This document shows positions 43,455 through 51,616 of a stretch of 64,000 bases of DNA, one piece after another; positions within the stretch are counted from its first letter, which is position 1, and every line of letters starts with the position of its first letter. The translations under genes were made by a program, and so were the position numbers. The stretch is taken from NCBI RefSeq assembly GCF_014649335.1, contig NZ_BMSV01000003.1, positions 248,001 through 312,000 of the forward strand, given 5' to 3'. A model generated the notes under the pieces. That model made no database searches. It saw nothing but the letters and a program-made list of their open reading frames with translations, and was not told the origin of the DNA. This DNA is from Streptomyces roseolilacinus. Lineage in GTDB: Bacteria > Actinomycetota > Actinomycetes > Streptomycetales > Streptomycetaceae.

Positions 43455-44453
43455 TCATGCAATACGGCTGAGCACCCGCCGCACCGGCTCCCGCACCAGC
43501 GGGTTCGACAGGTACTCGCCGATGCCGTGGTGGTTGGCGCTCGCGTTCGTGACGAGCAGGTCCGTGAGCTGGCCCGGAGGGGTGTAGTCGGGGCGCAGGG
43601 CGTGGTCGAGCGCCACGACGTCGCGTGCGTCGGAGGCGTTCAGCCACAGCGCCGTGCCGGGCGGCATCGCGGGCGGCGCGGCGAGGTGGTCCTGCACCTC
43701 GGTGATCCCCAGCGGCGAGCCGAGCGTGACGAACAGGTCGACCCGCCGGCCGCCCGCCGCCAGCACGTCGTACGCGACGACGCTGCCGAGGCTGTGGCCG
43801 ACGACGACGAGCGGGCCGCCGTCCGCCCGCCCGGCCGCCCCGGCGGCGTCCAGCGCGTCCGCCACGACCTGCCGCGCCGCCGGCCCGGCGCCGCCGAAGA
43901 AGTACGCGTGGACGTCCTCGAAGGCACGCTTCACCAGCAGCCGGAACAGCGCCGTACGGGCGGGCCGGGGGAGCGGCAGGGCCTTCGGCAGCGGCTCCTC
44001 GCCGGGCCCCGGGCGGGGCTCCTCGGCCAGCGCGAGCGCCTCGGCGAAGTACGTCATGTCGCGCAGCCACCCGTCGAGCGGCCCGCCCCCGCCCCCGCCC
44101 TCCGCCCCGCCCCGGTCCCCGCCCGCCGCGCCGGGGCGGGCCCGCGCGGCCCCGGCGGCCGTCCGCGCCGCGAACCGCGCCGGGTCCTCCGGCAGCGGCG
44201 GCTCGGGGGCCCGTGCCGCCGCCTCCGGGCGTCCCCCCGCGGCCTCGGCCTCCGCGGCCGCGCCGGGCCACCCCTCCAGCGGGTCCGGCACGTGCTCGGG
44301 CAGCGGCTCCGGGTGGAGGAGCGGCGCCCAGTACGCCAGGTGCGACCGGTCGTCCGCCTCGTGCCCGAACAGCGCCCGGTCCCACTGCGCCTTGAGCAGC
44401 CCGGCGCGCGGTTTGGGGCCGCTGCCGTGGACGTACACGATCCTGGGTCGCAT
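43455..44453 (-). CDS. alpha/beta hydrolase, lipase-like, putative effector
   Basis: 332 residues. The strand RIVYVHGSGPKP opens the fold, the nucleophile elbow is VVGHSLGS (Ser221), FVTLGSPLG follows, and a C-terminal NASANHHGI supplies His. A long Ala/Gly/Pro-rich insertion (about 60-125) sits in the lid region. No signal peptide. Lipase-like hydrolases are recurring effectors in NTPase-based conflict systems. It lies 15 bases after the nuclease gene. Confidence 0.72.
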   Translation of the reverse strand: MRPRIVYVHGSGPKPRAGLLKAQWDRALFGHEADDRSHLAYWAPLLHPEPLPEHVPDPLEGWPGAAAEAEAAGGRPEAAARAPEPPLPEDPARFAARTAAGAARARPGAAGGDRGGAEGGGGGGPLDGWLRDMTYFAEALALAEEPRPGPGEEPLPKALPLPRPARTALFRLLVKRAFEDVHAYFFGGAGPAARQVVADALDAAGAAGRADGGPLVVVGHSLGSVVAYDVLAAGGRRVDLFVTLGSPLGITEVQDHLAAPPAMPPGTALWLNASDARDVVALDHALRPDYTPPGQLTDLLVTNASANHHGIGEYLSNPLVREPVRRVLSRIA

Positions 44454-44468
44454 CGGCCCTCCCGTGCC

Positions 44469-45338
44469 TCAGATGTCCATGACGGTCTCGTCAGGCGCTT
44501 CCAGGCGCCGCCACCGGGCCTCCGGGGCGCGCGCCGGCGGCATCAGGTCGGCGGTCGGCAGCGGCCCCAGGTCCAGGCCGGTCAGCAGTGCCACGTCCTC
44601 CACCGGCACCTGGTACGTGCGGAACGCGCCCAGCGGCGGCGGGGCGCCCGGCACGGCCCCGGCGAGCGCCCGGTCGGCGTCGCGCGTCAGGTCGGGGCTC
44701 TGGTCGAGGACGTACGCCGTCGCCGCGAGCGCCCCGTCGTGGACGAACGCGGCGACCTTCCAGAACCGCAGCGGCACCTGCACGCCCCGGTACGGCGGGT
44801 CGGCGTCGTGCAGGACGGGGCCGGTGAGCACGGTCAGCCGGCGGTCGTGGCGGGCGGCGTGGTCCAGCAGGTAGTTCTCCAGGCCCTGCCAGACCTGCTT
44901 GCCCTGGTTGAACACGTCGGCCTGCGGGGCGGCGTTCGTGTAGTGGAACGTGTCGCCGTCCGCGCGCACCGCCACCGCCGCCGTGCCCCACACCGGGTCG
45001 AGGCGGCGCACCAGGTGGCCCCGGTCCAGGGAGTTGTCCCGGTACACCTCCGGCCCGGCCTGCCAGCTCTCCGCCACCCGCGGGTCGTAGCGCCAGGCGT
45101 CGGTGCGCGGCACGTCCTCGACCAGCCGCTCGCCGTCGATGCACACGGCGGTGGCGGCCGCGAGCCGCCGGTCGGGGCGCAGCACCACGCTGAAGTGCGT
45201 GTACGGCAGGACGACCGTCTCCACGCGGGGCTCGGTGAGGCGCGGCAGCGGGACGGCGGGGCCGAGGAAGCCCTCGTCGTAGCCGTCGCGGTCGGCCAGG
45301 GAACCGCCCGGGCCCTCCGAATCATCGGAAGAAATCAT
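44469..45338 (-). CDS. DNA/RNA non-specific endonuclease (NUC1 type), putative effector
   Basis: 289 residues, no signal peptide. The beta-beta-alpha-metal motif DRGHLVRR (105-112, catalytic His108) is followed by YTNAAPQ (Asn135) and FNQGKQVWQGLENYLL. Most members are secreted, so a cytoplasmic version points to self-directed nucleic-acid cleavage. First gene of the minus-strand effector operon and divergent from the caspase gene across 235 bases. Confidence 0.85.
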   Translation of the reverse strand: MISSDDSEGPGGSLADRDGYDEGFLGPAVPLPRLTEPRVETVVLPYTHFSVVLRPDRRLAAATAVCIDGERLVEDVPRTDAWRYDPRVAESWQAGPEVYRDNSLDRGHLVRRLDPVWGTAAVAVRADGDTFHYTNAAPQADVFNQGKQVWQGLENYLLDHAARHDRRLTVLTGPVLHDADPPYRGVQVPLRFWKVAAFVHDGALAATAYVLDQSPDLTRDADRALAGAVPGAPPPLGAFRTYQVPVEDVALLTGLDLGPLPTADLMPPARAPEARWRRLEAPDETVMDI

Positions 45339-45573
45339 GGTCTGACTGGTACCGCGCGGTGGTGGGCCCCCAACGGCGCGGCGGCCCACGCCACCCCATC
45401 AGCGCAGGGGCGGGCGGTGGCGCGCGGGCCCGGCGGACGGTGGCGCGCGGACGCGGCGGACGGACCCGTTCAGGCGGATTTCCCCGCCCGGCCGCCCCCC
45501 GGCGGTTCGCCCGGGACCCGCGCACGGAAGGGATGGGACCGACCGACCCCGTACGCCCGCATCAGGAGATCCC

Positions 45574-46419
45574 ATGGGTGCCACCGGCCTTTCCCTGCAC
45601 ATCGGACTCAACACGGTCGACCCCGACCGCTACGACGGCTGGGACGGCCGCCTCCTGGCCTGCGAGAACGACGCCCGGGACATGGCCGCCCTCGCCCGCG
45701 ACGCCGGCTACTCCGACACCCTCCTGCTCACCGACGAGTGCACCGTCGAGGGCGTCACCGCGGCCCTGCGCGCCGCGGCGGCCCGCCTGCGCGAGGGGGA
45801 CGCCTTCCTCCTCACCTACTCCGGACACGGCGGCCAGGTCCCGGACGAGACCGCCGGCGAGGACGAGCCGGACGCCCTCGACGAGACCCTCGTGCTGTAC
45901 GACCGGCAGTACCTCGACGACGAGCTGAACCGCGAACTCGCCCGCTTCGCCGACGGCGTGCGCATCCTGGTCCTGCTCGACTGCTGCCACAGCGGCAGCG
46001 GCATCGAGGTCCGCGACCTGCTCACGCCGGAGGCGCTGCGCGAGCAGTTCGGCACGACGGACCCGGCCGGGGTGGAGGAGGCGTCCCGCCTCATGCCCGT
46101 CGCCCGGCAGGGCGCCCTGTACCAGCGCGACAGGGACTTCTTCCGCGAGCTCCAGCGGGAGTTGCGCGCGGACGGGCGCCCCGCGGACGCGCTGCTGATC
46201 TCCGCCTGCCAGGACAACCAGCTCGCCGCGGACGGGCAGGTGAACGGCAAGTTCACCGGGACGCTGCTGGGGGTCTGGGACAGGGGCGGCTACCGCGGCG
46301 GCCACCAGGCCTTCCACCGCGCGATCCTCCGCCGCATGCCGGCCAGCCAGAGCCCCAACCTGTACGTGTCGGGGCGGCCCGCCGCGTCCTTCCTCGCCCA
46401 GCGCCCGTTCACCGTCTGA
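45574..46419 (+). CDS. caspase-like (C14) protease
   Basis: 281 residues. Catalytic His85 lies in TYSGHGG and Cys138 in LLDCCHSG, the metacaspase/orthocaspase dyad. The opening LHIGLNTVDPDRYDGWDGRL and CENDARDMAALA are typical of bacterial caspase domains. No extra domain is present, so recruitment must rely on the caspase fold or a partner. Divergent from the six-gene minus-strand cluster, sharing its promoter region. Confidence 0.88.
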   Translation: MGATGLSLHIGLNTVDPDRYDGWDGRLLACENDARDMAALARDAGYSDTLLLTDECTVEGVTAALRAAAARLREGDAFLLTYSGHGGQVPDETAGEDEPDALDETLVLYDRQYLDDELNRELARFADGVRILVLLDCCHSGSGIEVRDLLTPEALREQFGTTDPAGVEEASRLMPVARQGALYQRDRDFFRELQRELRADGRPADALLISACQDNQLAADGQVNGKFTGTLLGVWDRGGYRGGHQAFHRAILRRMPASQSPNLYVSGRPAASFLAQRPFTV

Positions 46420-46505
46420 CCCGCACCGGGCGCGGCGTGCTCACCCGGGCCGGGCCCACCCGGGTCGTATGCGGCGGGCCCGTCCGGGCAGGCCGGGCGC
46501 CCGGG

Positions 46506-46718
46506 TCACCCGAACAGGCCGGGCACCCGGATCGTCCGTACGGGCCGGTCCCGCCACGCCGACCCCCGGCCGGGCCGCGCGGGCCCGTGGGCCGGCAGCC
46601 GCGCTCCGGGAGCGCCCCGCTCGTCGCCGTCCCGGCCCCGTCCGGCCGACCCGGGCGCACCGGCGTCCCCGCCGCGCCCGCGGTCCCGGTCGCGGCCCTG
46701 CTCGGACTTCCTGGCCAC
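46506..46718 (-). CDS. possible small basic protein
   Basis: 70 residues from a GTG with GGAGGAGG about ten bases upstream, opening [17 protein letters not shown]. Arg/Gly/Asp-rich and probably disordered. The reading frame is short and another minus frame overlaps it, so the call is weak. Confidence 0.3.
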   Translation of the reverse strand: MARKSEQGRDRDRGRGGDAGAPGSAGRGRDGDERGAPGARLPAHGPARPGRGSAWRDRPVRTIRVPGLFG

Positions 46719-46778
46719 CGCGCCACCTCCTCCACACGTCACGTCACGGCACCCCGCGCCACGGCACGGCGTCCCGCG

Positions 46779-47378
46779 TCACGGCACCGGCGACATCCGG
46801 TCGTCGTCCCGCCGGGGCGGCAGGCCGGGCGTCACCGGGTACGGGTACGGAGGCCGCTCGCCCAGGCCGGGCAGCACCTCGGCCCCGCGGCCGGCCAGCG
46901 CCGCCACCACGTCGGCGGCCGTGAACAGCCCGGCCAGCGTCCCGCCGTCCCCGACGACCGGCAGCGCGTCGCAGCCGTTCGCGTCCATCACGGCCACCGC
47001 CCGGCCCACCGCGTCCCCGTGGTGCACCACCACGCACCTGCGGCAGCGCAGCAGGTCGCGCGCGTAGCGCCGGGACAGCGACACGGCGGGCGCCGCGCAG
47101 ACGACCGCCACCTCGGCCCGGTCCAGCAGGCCGGCGCAGCGCCCGTCCGGCAGGACCACGGGCAGGTGCCGCGCGCCCGACCGCTCCAGCAGCTCCCAGG
47201 CGGCGAGCACCGTCTCACCGGCCGCGACCGTCACCAGCGACGTCCGCATCACGTCCCGGACGGCCCGTTCCAGCACCGGCACGTCGCGCGGGGCGGGGAC
47301 GGGGGCGTCCGCCGGGGCCCGCACCTCCTCGTGGGCAGGGGCCTGCGGTGCGCCCTGCACCGGCGTGTGCTGCCTCAT
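46779..47378 (-). CDS. two-CBS-domain protein
   Basis: 199 residues; the ATG with GGGAGG six bases upstream is preferred over a longer GTG start. A Pro/Ala-rich N-terminus precedes two CBS repeats: VRDVMRTSLVTVAAGETVLA ... HLPVVLPDG and a second with GRAVAVMDANGCDALPVVGD. CBS pairs bind adenine nucleotides. Stand-alone proteins like this are often stress-induced in actinobacteria and lie near the phosphoribosyltransferase family encoded upstream. Confidence 0.82.
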   Translation of the reverse strand: MRQHTPVQGAPQAPAHEEVRAPADAPVPAPRDVPVLERAVRDVMRTSLVTVAAGETVLAAWELLERSGARHLPVVLPDGRCAGLLDRAEVAVVCAAPAVSLSRRYARDLLRCRRCVVVHHGDAVGRAVAVMDANGCDALPVVGDGGTLAGLFTAADVVAALAGRGAEVLPGLGERPPYPYPVTPGLPPRRDDDRMSPVP

Positions 47379-47608
47379 GACGGCCTCCCGGACGGTCGGC
47401 GCCGGAGCGTCGGCTCCACGGTGCTCTCCTTCCACTGTGGGCCCTGCGGCGGCCCGCGCAAAGGGGTGCGGCCCCTTCGTACGGCCCGGTGGTCACGCCG
47501 CGCCGGCGGCGGGGGAGGGCGGTGGCGGGACGTCGAGGACCCGTTCGCGGTCCCGGGACCCGGGCTGGGTGCGGAGGGCGGAAGGCAGGGTGCCCAGGCC
47601 GTGCCGGT

Positions 47609-48289
47609 TCAGCCGGTGCGCCGCGGCGCGGGCGGGGCGTCGGGCCGCGGCGCGGGCGGGGGGTGCCGGGCGAGCAGCTCCGCGACCTCCTCGTCCCCCG
47701 TCTGCGTGAAGTCGTCGTACCACTGCCCCACCGACCCGAACCACTCCGGCGACGACAGGCACACCACGTCGTCCGCCTCCCGGCGCAGCAGCGCCAGTGC
47801 CTGCGGCGGGGCCACCGGGACGGCCACCACGACCCGCGCCGCGCCGTGCGCCCGCGCGACCCGGCAGGCCGCCAGGGCCGTCGAGCCCGTCGCGATCCCG
47901 TCGTCGACCAGCACCGCGGTCCGCCCCCGCAGCGGCACCCCGGCCCGGTCGCGCCGGTACCGCCGCAGGCGCTCGTCCAGTACGGCCCGCTCGGCCCGCT
48001 CCACGCGCGCCCGGTCCCGCTCGTCGACCCGGGCGGCGCGGACGACCGCGTCGTTCACGATCCGCACGCCGTCCTCACCGATCGCGCCGAAGCCCAGCTC
48101 GGGTTGGGACGGCACGCCCAGCTTGCGGACGACCAGCACGTCCAGGGGGGCTCCCAGCGCCGTGGCCACCTCGTGGGCCACGGGGACCCCGCCGCGCGGC
48201 AGCCCGAGCACGACGGGGCGGTCCGGGCGCAGCCTCTCCACGGCCTCGGCCAGCTGCCGTCCGGCGGTCGCACGATCCGTGAACCGCAT
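47609..48289 (-). CDS. phosphoribosyltransferase-family protein, second copy
   Basis: 226 residues. GLPRGGVPVAHEVATALGAP, DVLVVRKLGVPSQPELGFGA and the PRPP loop TAVLVDDGIATGSTA closely match the paralogue at 30719. Acidic DDVVCLSSPEWFGSVGQWY replaces the equivalent segment. The hydrolase partner seen with the first copy is absent; a CBS protein follows instead. The stretch from here to the SepF-like gene (48290-48606) holds no gene, only a 15-base direct repeat (GCGTTCCCCTCGTTC twice, 48433-48462). Confidence 0.8.
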   Translation of the reverse strand: MRFTDRATAGRQLAEAVERLRPDRPVVLGLPRGGVPVAHEVATALGAPLDVLVVRKLGVPSQPELGFGAIGEDGVRIVNDAVVRAARVDERDRARVERAERAVLDERLRRYRRDRAGVPLRGRTAVLVDDGIATGSTALAACRVARAHGAARVVVAVPVAPPQALALLRREADDVVCLSSPEWFGSVGQWYDDFTQTGDEEVAELLARHPPPAPRPDAPPAPRRTG

Positions 48290-48606
48290 GCCCCCATCGT
48301 AGGAGCGCGCGCCGAGGGCCGCCCGTCCACCGGGAAGCGGCCCGGGACGGGGCGCCGCCCTTCCGCCGCGCGCGGGAACCGCCGGTCCGGGGCGCAGGGC
48401 GTACCGGGACGCCGGACCCGGTGCCGCCGATCGCGTTCCCCTCGTTCGCGTTCCCCTCGTTCGCGGGCACCGGGCCCCGACTGGCCGTGCCCGAACCGCC
48501 GTTCGGCGCCGCCCGGGTCGCCGGCCGGGACCCGGCGGCGCGGACGGGCGGGACACGACCCGTGTCGGAGTTGGGCCGAACGGGTGAGGGACGCCAGGAT
48601 GGGTGC

Positions 48607-49005
48607 ATGAGTAGGTACGAGAGGTACGACGTCACCGACGAGCAGTGGGAGGGACTGGCGCAGGTCGTCCCGCTGCGGGGGCGCGACGAGTGGCCGTCCA
48701 GGGTCGATCACCGGACGATCCCCCAGGACTCCGAGGCCGGGGCGCAGCGCCGCATGGTGGTGCTGCGGGTCCAGGTCTTCGCGGACGCGCGGGAGGTCGC
48801 CGAGTACCTCGTCGCGCAGGTTCCCGTGCTGCTGGACCTGACCAGCGCCGACACCGAGGTCGCCAAGCGCGTCCTGGACTTCAGCAGCGGGGTCGTCTTC
48901 GGCCTCGGCAGCTCCATGCACCGGGTCGACCGGAACGTGTTCCTCCTCACCCCCGCCGGTACGGAGGTCGAGGGCACGGCCGCCGCGGCCGTGCCCCACG
49001 CCTGA
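48607..49005 (+). CDS. SepF-like cell-division protein (paralogue)
   Basis: 132 residues. The SepF fold is visible in VVLRVQVFADAREVAEYLVA, then PVLLDLTSADTEVAKRVLDF and SSGVVFGLGSSMHRVDRNVFLLTP. Streptomyces carry the division-cluster SepF plus shorter SepF-like paralogues that modulate it. This copy stands outside any division cluster and has a short N-terminus. It is likely membrane-proximal and FtsZ-interacting. Confidence 0.82.
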   Translation: MSRYERYDVTDEQWEGLAQVVPLRGRDEWPSRVDHRTIPQDSEAGAQRRMVVLRVQVFADAREVAEYLVAQVPVLLDLTSADTEVAKRVLDFSSGVVFGLGSSMHRVDRNVFLLTPAGTEVEGTAAAAVPHA

Positions 49006-49290
49006 CGGGCGCGGGGCGGGGAGCGGCGCCCGGCGGAACGGGCCTGCCGCCCGCCCGGGACGGTTCGACCCCGGGGTGCGGGCCTCGGCCGTGGGCCCCG
49101 CCGTGCGGACCCGGGCCGCGGGGGCGCGGGGACGGCGGTCGGCGGGCGGTGGCGCGTGGGTGGTGGTGCGCGGGTGGTGTGCGGGCGGCGGCGCGTGGAC
49201 GGCGGTGTGCGGGCGGCGGTGTGCGGGCGGCGGGTCGTCGCGGGGCCCGCGGTCGAGGGTGGGCGGGGCGGTGGTGGTAGACCTGTCGCC

Positions 49291-49659
49291 GTGACCGAAC
49301 TGGACGTGCAGGGACTGCAGCGCAGGCTGGCCGAGTTCGCCGCCTCGCGCGCCTGGCAGCCGTACCACACCCCGAAGAACCTGGCGGCGGCGCTCAGCGT
49401 CGAGGCGGCCGAACTGCTGGAGATCTTCCAGTGGTTGACCCCGGAGGAGGCCGACCGGGTCATGGACGACCCGGAGACGGCGCACCGCGTGGCCGACGAG
49501 GTCGCCGACGTGCTCGCCTACCTCCTCCAGTTCTGCCGGGTGCTGGGCGTCGACCCGTTGGAGGCGCTCTCCGCGAAGATCGACCGGAACGAACTGCGCT
49601 TCCCGGTGGGGCGGCCGCCGGGGCGGTCCGCACGGCAAGATCGTCACTCTTCGGAGTGA
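49291..49659 (+). CDS. MazG-like nucleotide pyrophosphohydrolase
   Basis: 122 residues from a GTG. The all-alpha NTP-PPase pattern is clear: PKNLAAALSVEAAELLEIFQWLT with the E-x-x-E metal pair, then RVADEVADVLAYLLQFCRVLG with E/D ligands. It should hydrolyse (d)NTPs or related nucleotides to monophosphates. The 285 bases before it contain short GGTGTGCGGGCGGC repeats and no gene. Confidence 0.85.
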   Translation: MTELDVQGLQRRLAEFAASRAWQPYHTPKNLAAALSVEAAELLEIFQWLTPEEADRVMDDPETAHRVADEVADVLAYLLQFCRVLGVDPLEALSAKIDRNELRFPVGRPPGRSARQDRHSSE

Positions 49660-49784
49660 TGGACTTATTCACACTGAGCTTCGTGTCCACAGATTTCCGA
49701 ATTCCCCTGGTGTTTAGACTCGGACAGGTTCACTCTGGGTAGTGACTCTGTGAGTGGAAAGTCATACCAACGGGGGTGGCGGGC

Positions 49785-50375
49785 ATGGACGCGGAACGGC
49801 TCATCTCCATCAGCCGGAGCGATCTCGCCGGGAGCCGGGCGGTGCCCGACATCATGGCGTCGGCCTGGCAGGCGCAGTGCCTCGCCCAGGCGATCGGGGA
49901 CCATCTGGCCCTGTTCGGGCCGCGGGAGCTGAGAGGCGAGGCACGCGGCCTGGGCGAGACCGGCGGCCGGGGCGGCGCGGCCCCGGACCACCCGGTGCGG
50001 CGGACGGGGGTGACGGCGTCGCGCCTGTCCGAAGTGCTCGACCTGCGCGGCACGTTACTGGCGCTCGGTGTGCTGCTGGGGGAGGTGGGCATGGCCCTCG
50101 TCGCCGTGGCCTGCGCCACGGACGAGGAGAGCCTCTACTGGCAGTGCATCGAGGCGATCGACGCGGCCGACGAGGCCGGCGACCGGGTGCGCGTCATGCT
50201 GCGCCGCATGGCGGTGCACGATCGCGCCCGGCCTCCCGACGGCGCGAACGGGCGGTGGGGCCACGGCGGGACGGCGCTCGGCGGGGTGCCGGGCGCCCGC
50301 CCGGCCGGTGCGGAGGGGCCGCGGCCCGAGCGGGTCGAGGTGACGGACCCGGCGGACTCGGCGGCGGGGCCGTGA
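49785..50375 (+). CDS. DUF6099-like protein
   Basis: 196 residues from an ATG; a GTG three codons upstream is possible. It opens MDAERLISISRSDLAGSRAV and contains AWQAQCLAQAIGDHLALFGP and ACATDEESLYWQCIEAIDAA, which recall a helical Streptomyces family of unknown function (DUF6099). The upstream 125 bases are AT-rich and probably carry its promoter. Family name from memory. Confidence 0.6.
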   Translation: MDAERLISISRSDLAGSRAVPDIMASAWQAQCLAQAIGDHLALFGPRELRGEARGLGETGGRGGAAPDHPVRRTGVTASRLSEVLDLRGTLLALGVLLGEVGMALVAVACATDEESLYWQCIEAIDAADEAGDRVRVMLRRMAVHDRARPPDGANGRWGHGGTALGGVPGARPAGAEGPRPERVEVTDPADSAAGP

Positions 50376-50445
50376 CCGCCCGGTGCCGGCGGGGCACCGC
50401 CCACCGCGGTCCGGCCGGCGGCGCCCGCCGGTGCAGGATGGGGGC

Positions 50446-51369
50446 ATGGATCTGCGCATCTTCACCGAACCGCAGCAGGGCGCCGACTACGACACCCTGC
50501 TCACCGTCGCCAAGGCCACCGAGGACCTCGGGTTCGACGCCTTCTTCCGCTCCGACCACTATCTGCACATGGGTTCCGTCACCGGGCTGCCGGGCCCGAC
50601 GGACGCCTGGATCACGCTGGCCGGCCTGGCCCGCGAGACCCGGCGCATCCGGCTCGGCACGCTGATGACGGCCGCGACGTTCCGGCTCCCCGGGGTGCTC
50701 GCGATCCAGGTGGCGCAGGTCGACCGGATGTCGGGCGGCCGGGTCGAACTGGGCCTGGGCGCCGCCTGGTACGAGGCGGAGCACACGGCGTACGGCATCC
50801 CCTTCCCCAAGGAGAAGTTCGGCCGGCTGGAGGAACAGCTCGACATCGTCACCGGCCTGTGGCGCACGCAGCCGGGCGAGAAGTTCAGCTACGTCGGCAA
50901 GTACTACGAGCTGACCGACTCCCCGGCGCTCCCCAAGCCGGCGCAGCCGAAGGTGCCGGTCCTGATCGGCGGCCTCGGCGCGACCCGCACGCCGCGCCTG
51001 GCGGCCCGGTACGCCGACGAGTTCAACATCCCGTTCGCCTCCCTCGCCGACACGGAGCGCCAGTTCGGCCGGGTCCGCACGGCCGCCGAGGAGATCGGGC
51101 GGAGCGCCGACGACCTGGTGTACTCCAACGCCCTGGTGGTGTGCGTCGGCAAGGACGACGCGGAGGTGGCCCGCCGTGCGGCGGCCATCGGCCGGGACGT
51201 GGACGAGCTGAGGGAGAACGGCCTGGCGGGCTCGCCCGCCGAGGTCGTCGACAAGATCGGCCGGTACGCGGCCCTGGGCAGCTCCCGGATGTACCTCCAG
51301 TTCCTGGACCTCCAGGACCTGGACCACCTGGAGCTGATCTCCTCCCAGGTCCAGTCCCAGCTGGACTGA
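50446..51369 (+). CDS. LLM-class F420-dependent oxidoreductase
   Basis: 307 residues. A luciferase-like TIM barrel: MDLRIFTEPQQGADYDTLLT, FFRSDHYLHMG, RLGTLMTAATFRLPGVLAIQ, RVELGLGAAWYEAEH and PVLIGGLGATRTPRLAARYA. Such actinobacterial proteins usually use F420 rather than FMN. The substrate is unknown. It converges on the Pnkp gene across a 247-base gap holding a 13-base inverted repeat. Confidence 0.87.
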   Translation: MDLRIFTEPQQGADYDTLLTVAKATEDLGFDAFFRSDHYLHMGSVTGLPGPTDAWITLAGLARETRRIRLGTLMTAATFRLPGVLAIQVAQVDRMSGGRVELGLGAAWYEAEHTAYGIPFPKEKFGRLEEQLDIVTGLWRTQPGEKFSYVGKYYELTDSPALPKPAQPKVPVLIGGLGATRTPRLAARYADEFNIPFASLADTERQFGRVRTAAEEIGRSADDLVYSNALVVCVGKDDAEVARRAAAIGRDVDELRENGLAGSPAEVVDKIGRYAALGSSRMYLQFLDLQDLDHLELISSQVQSQLD

Positions 51370-51449
51370 CCGGCACGGGGGAGCGGCGCGCGGGGAAGCC
51401 GCCCGCACGGGCGCGCCACCCCTCCGGCGCGCCGCTCCCGGTGACGTAT

Positions 51450-51510
51450 CGGGGAGGTGGCGCGCCGCTCCCCTCCGGCGTGCCGCTTCCCGCGGTACGC
51501 CACCTCCCCG
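51450..51510. terminator. long-loop hairpin between convergent genes
   Basis: Perfect 13-base arms (51450-51462 and 51498-51510) with a 35-base loop, downstream of the LLM oxidoreductase gene and facing the end of the Pnkp gene. Confidence 0.45.
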
Positions 51511-51616
51511 AGGTCCCGTACCGCCCGCCGGACCCGTACCGCCCCCGCCGGACCCGGACCCGGATTCGCACCGCACCGCACCGGGCCGGGGCCCGTGGGC
51601 CCCGCCCCGGGGGCGG

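Noticed and set aside
43356..48302. 1648-residue plus-strand frame across the hydrolase, nuclease, caspase and CBS genes
   Set aside because: It runs antisense or out of frame through five genes with intact catalytic motifs. The length reflects scarce stop codons at this G+C.
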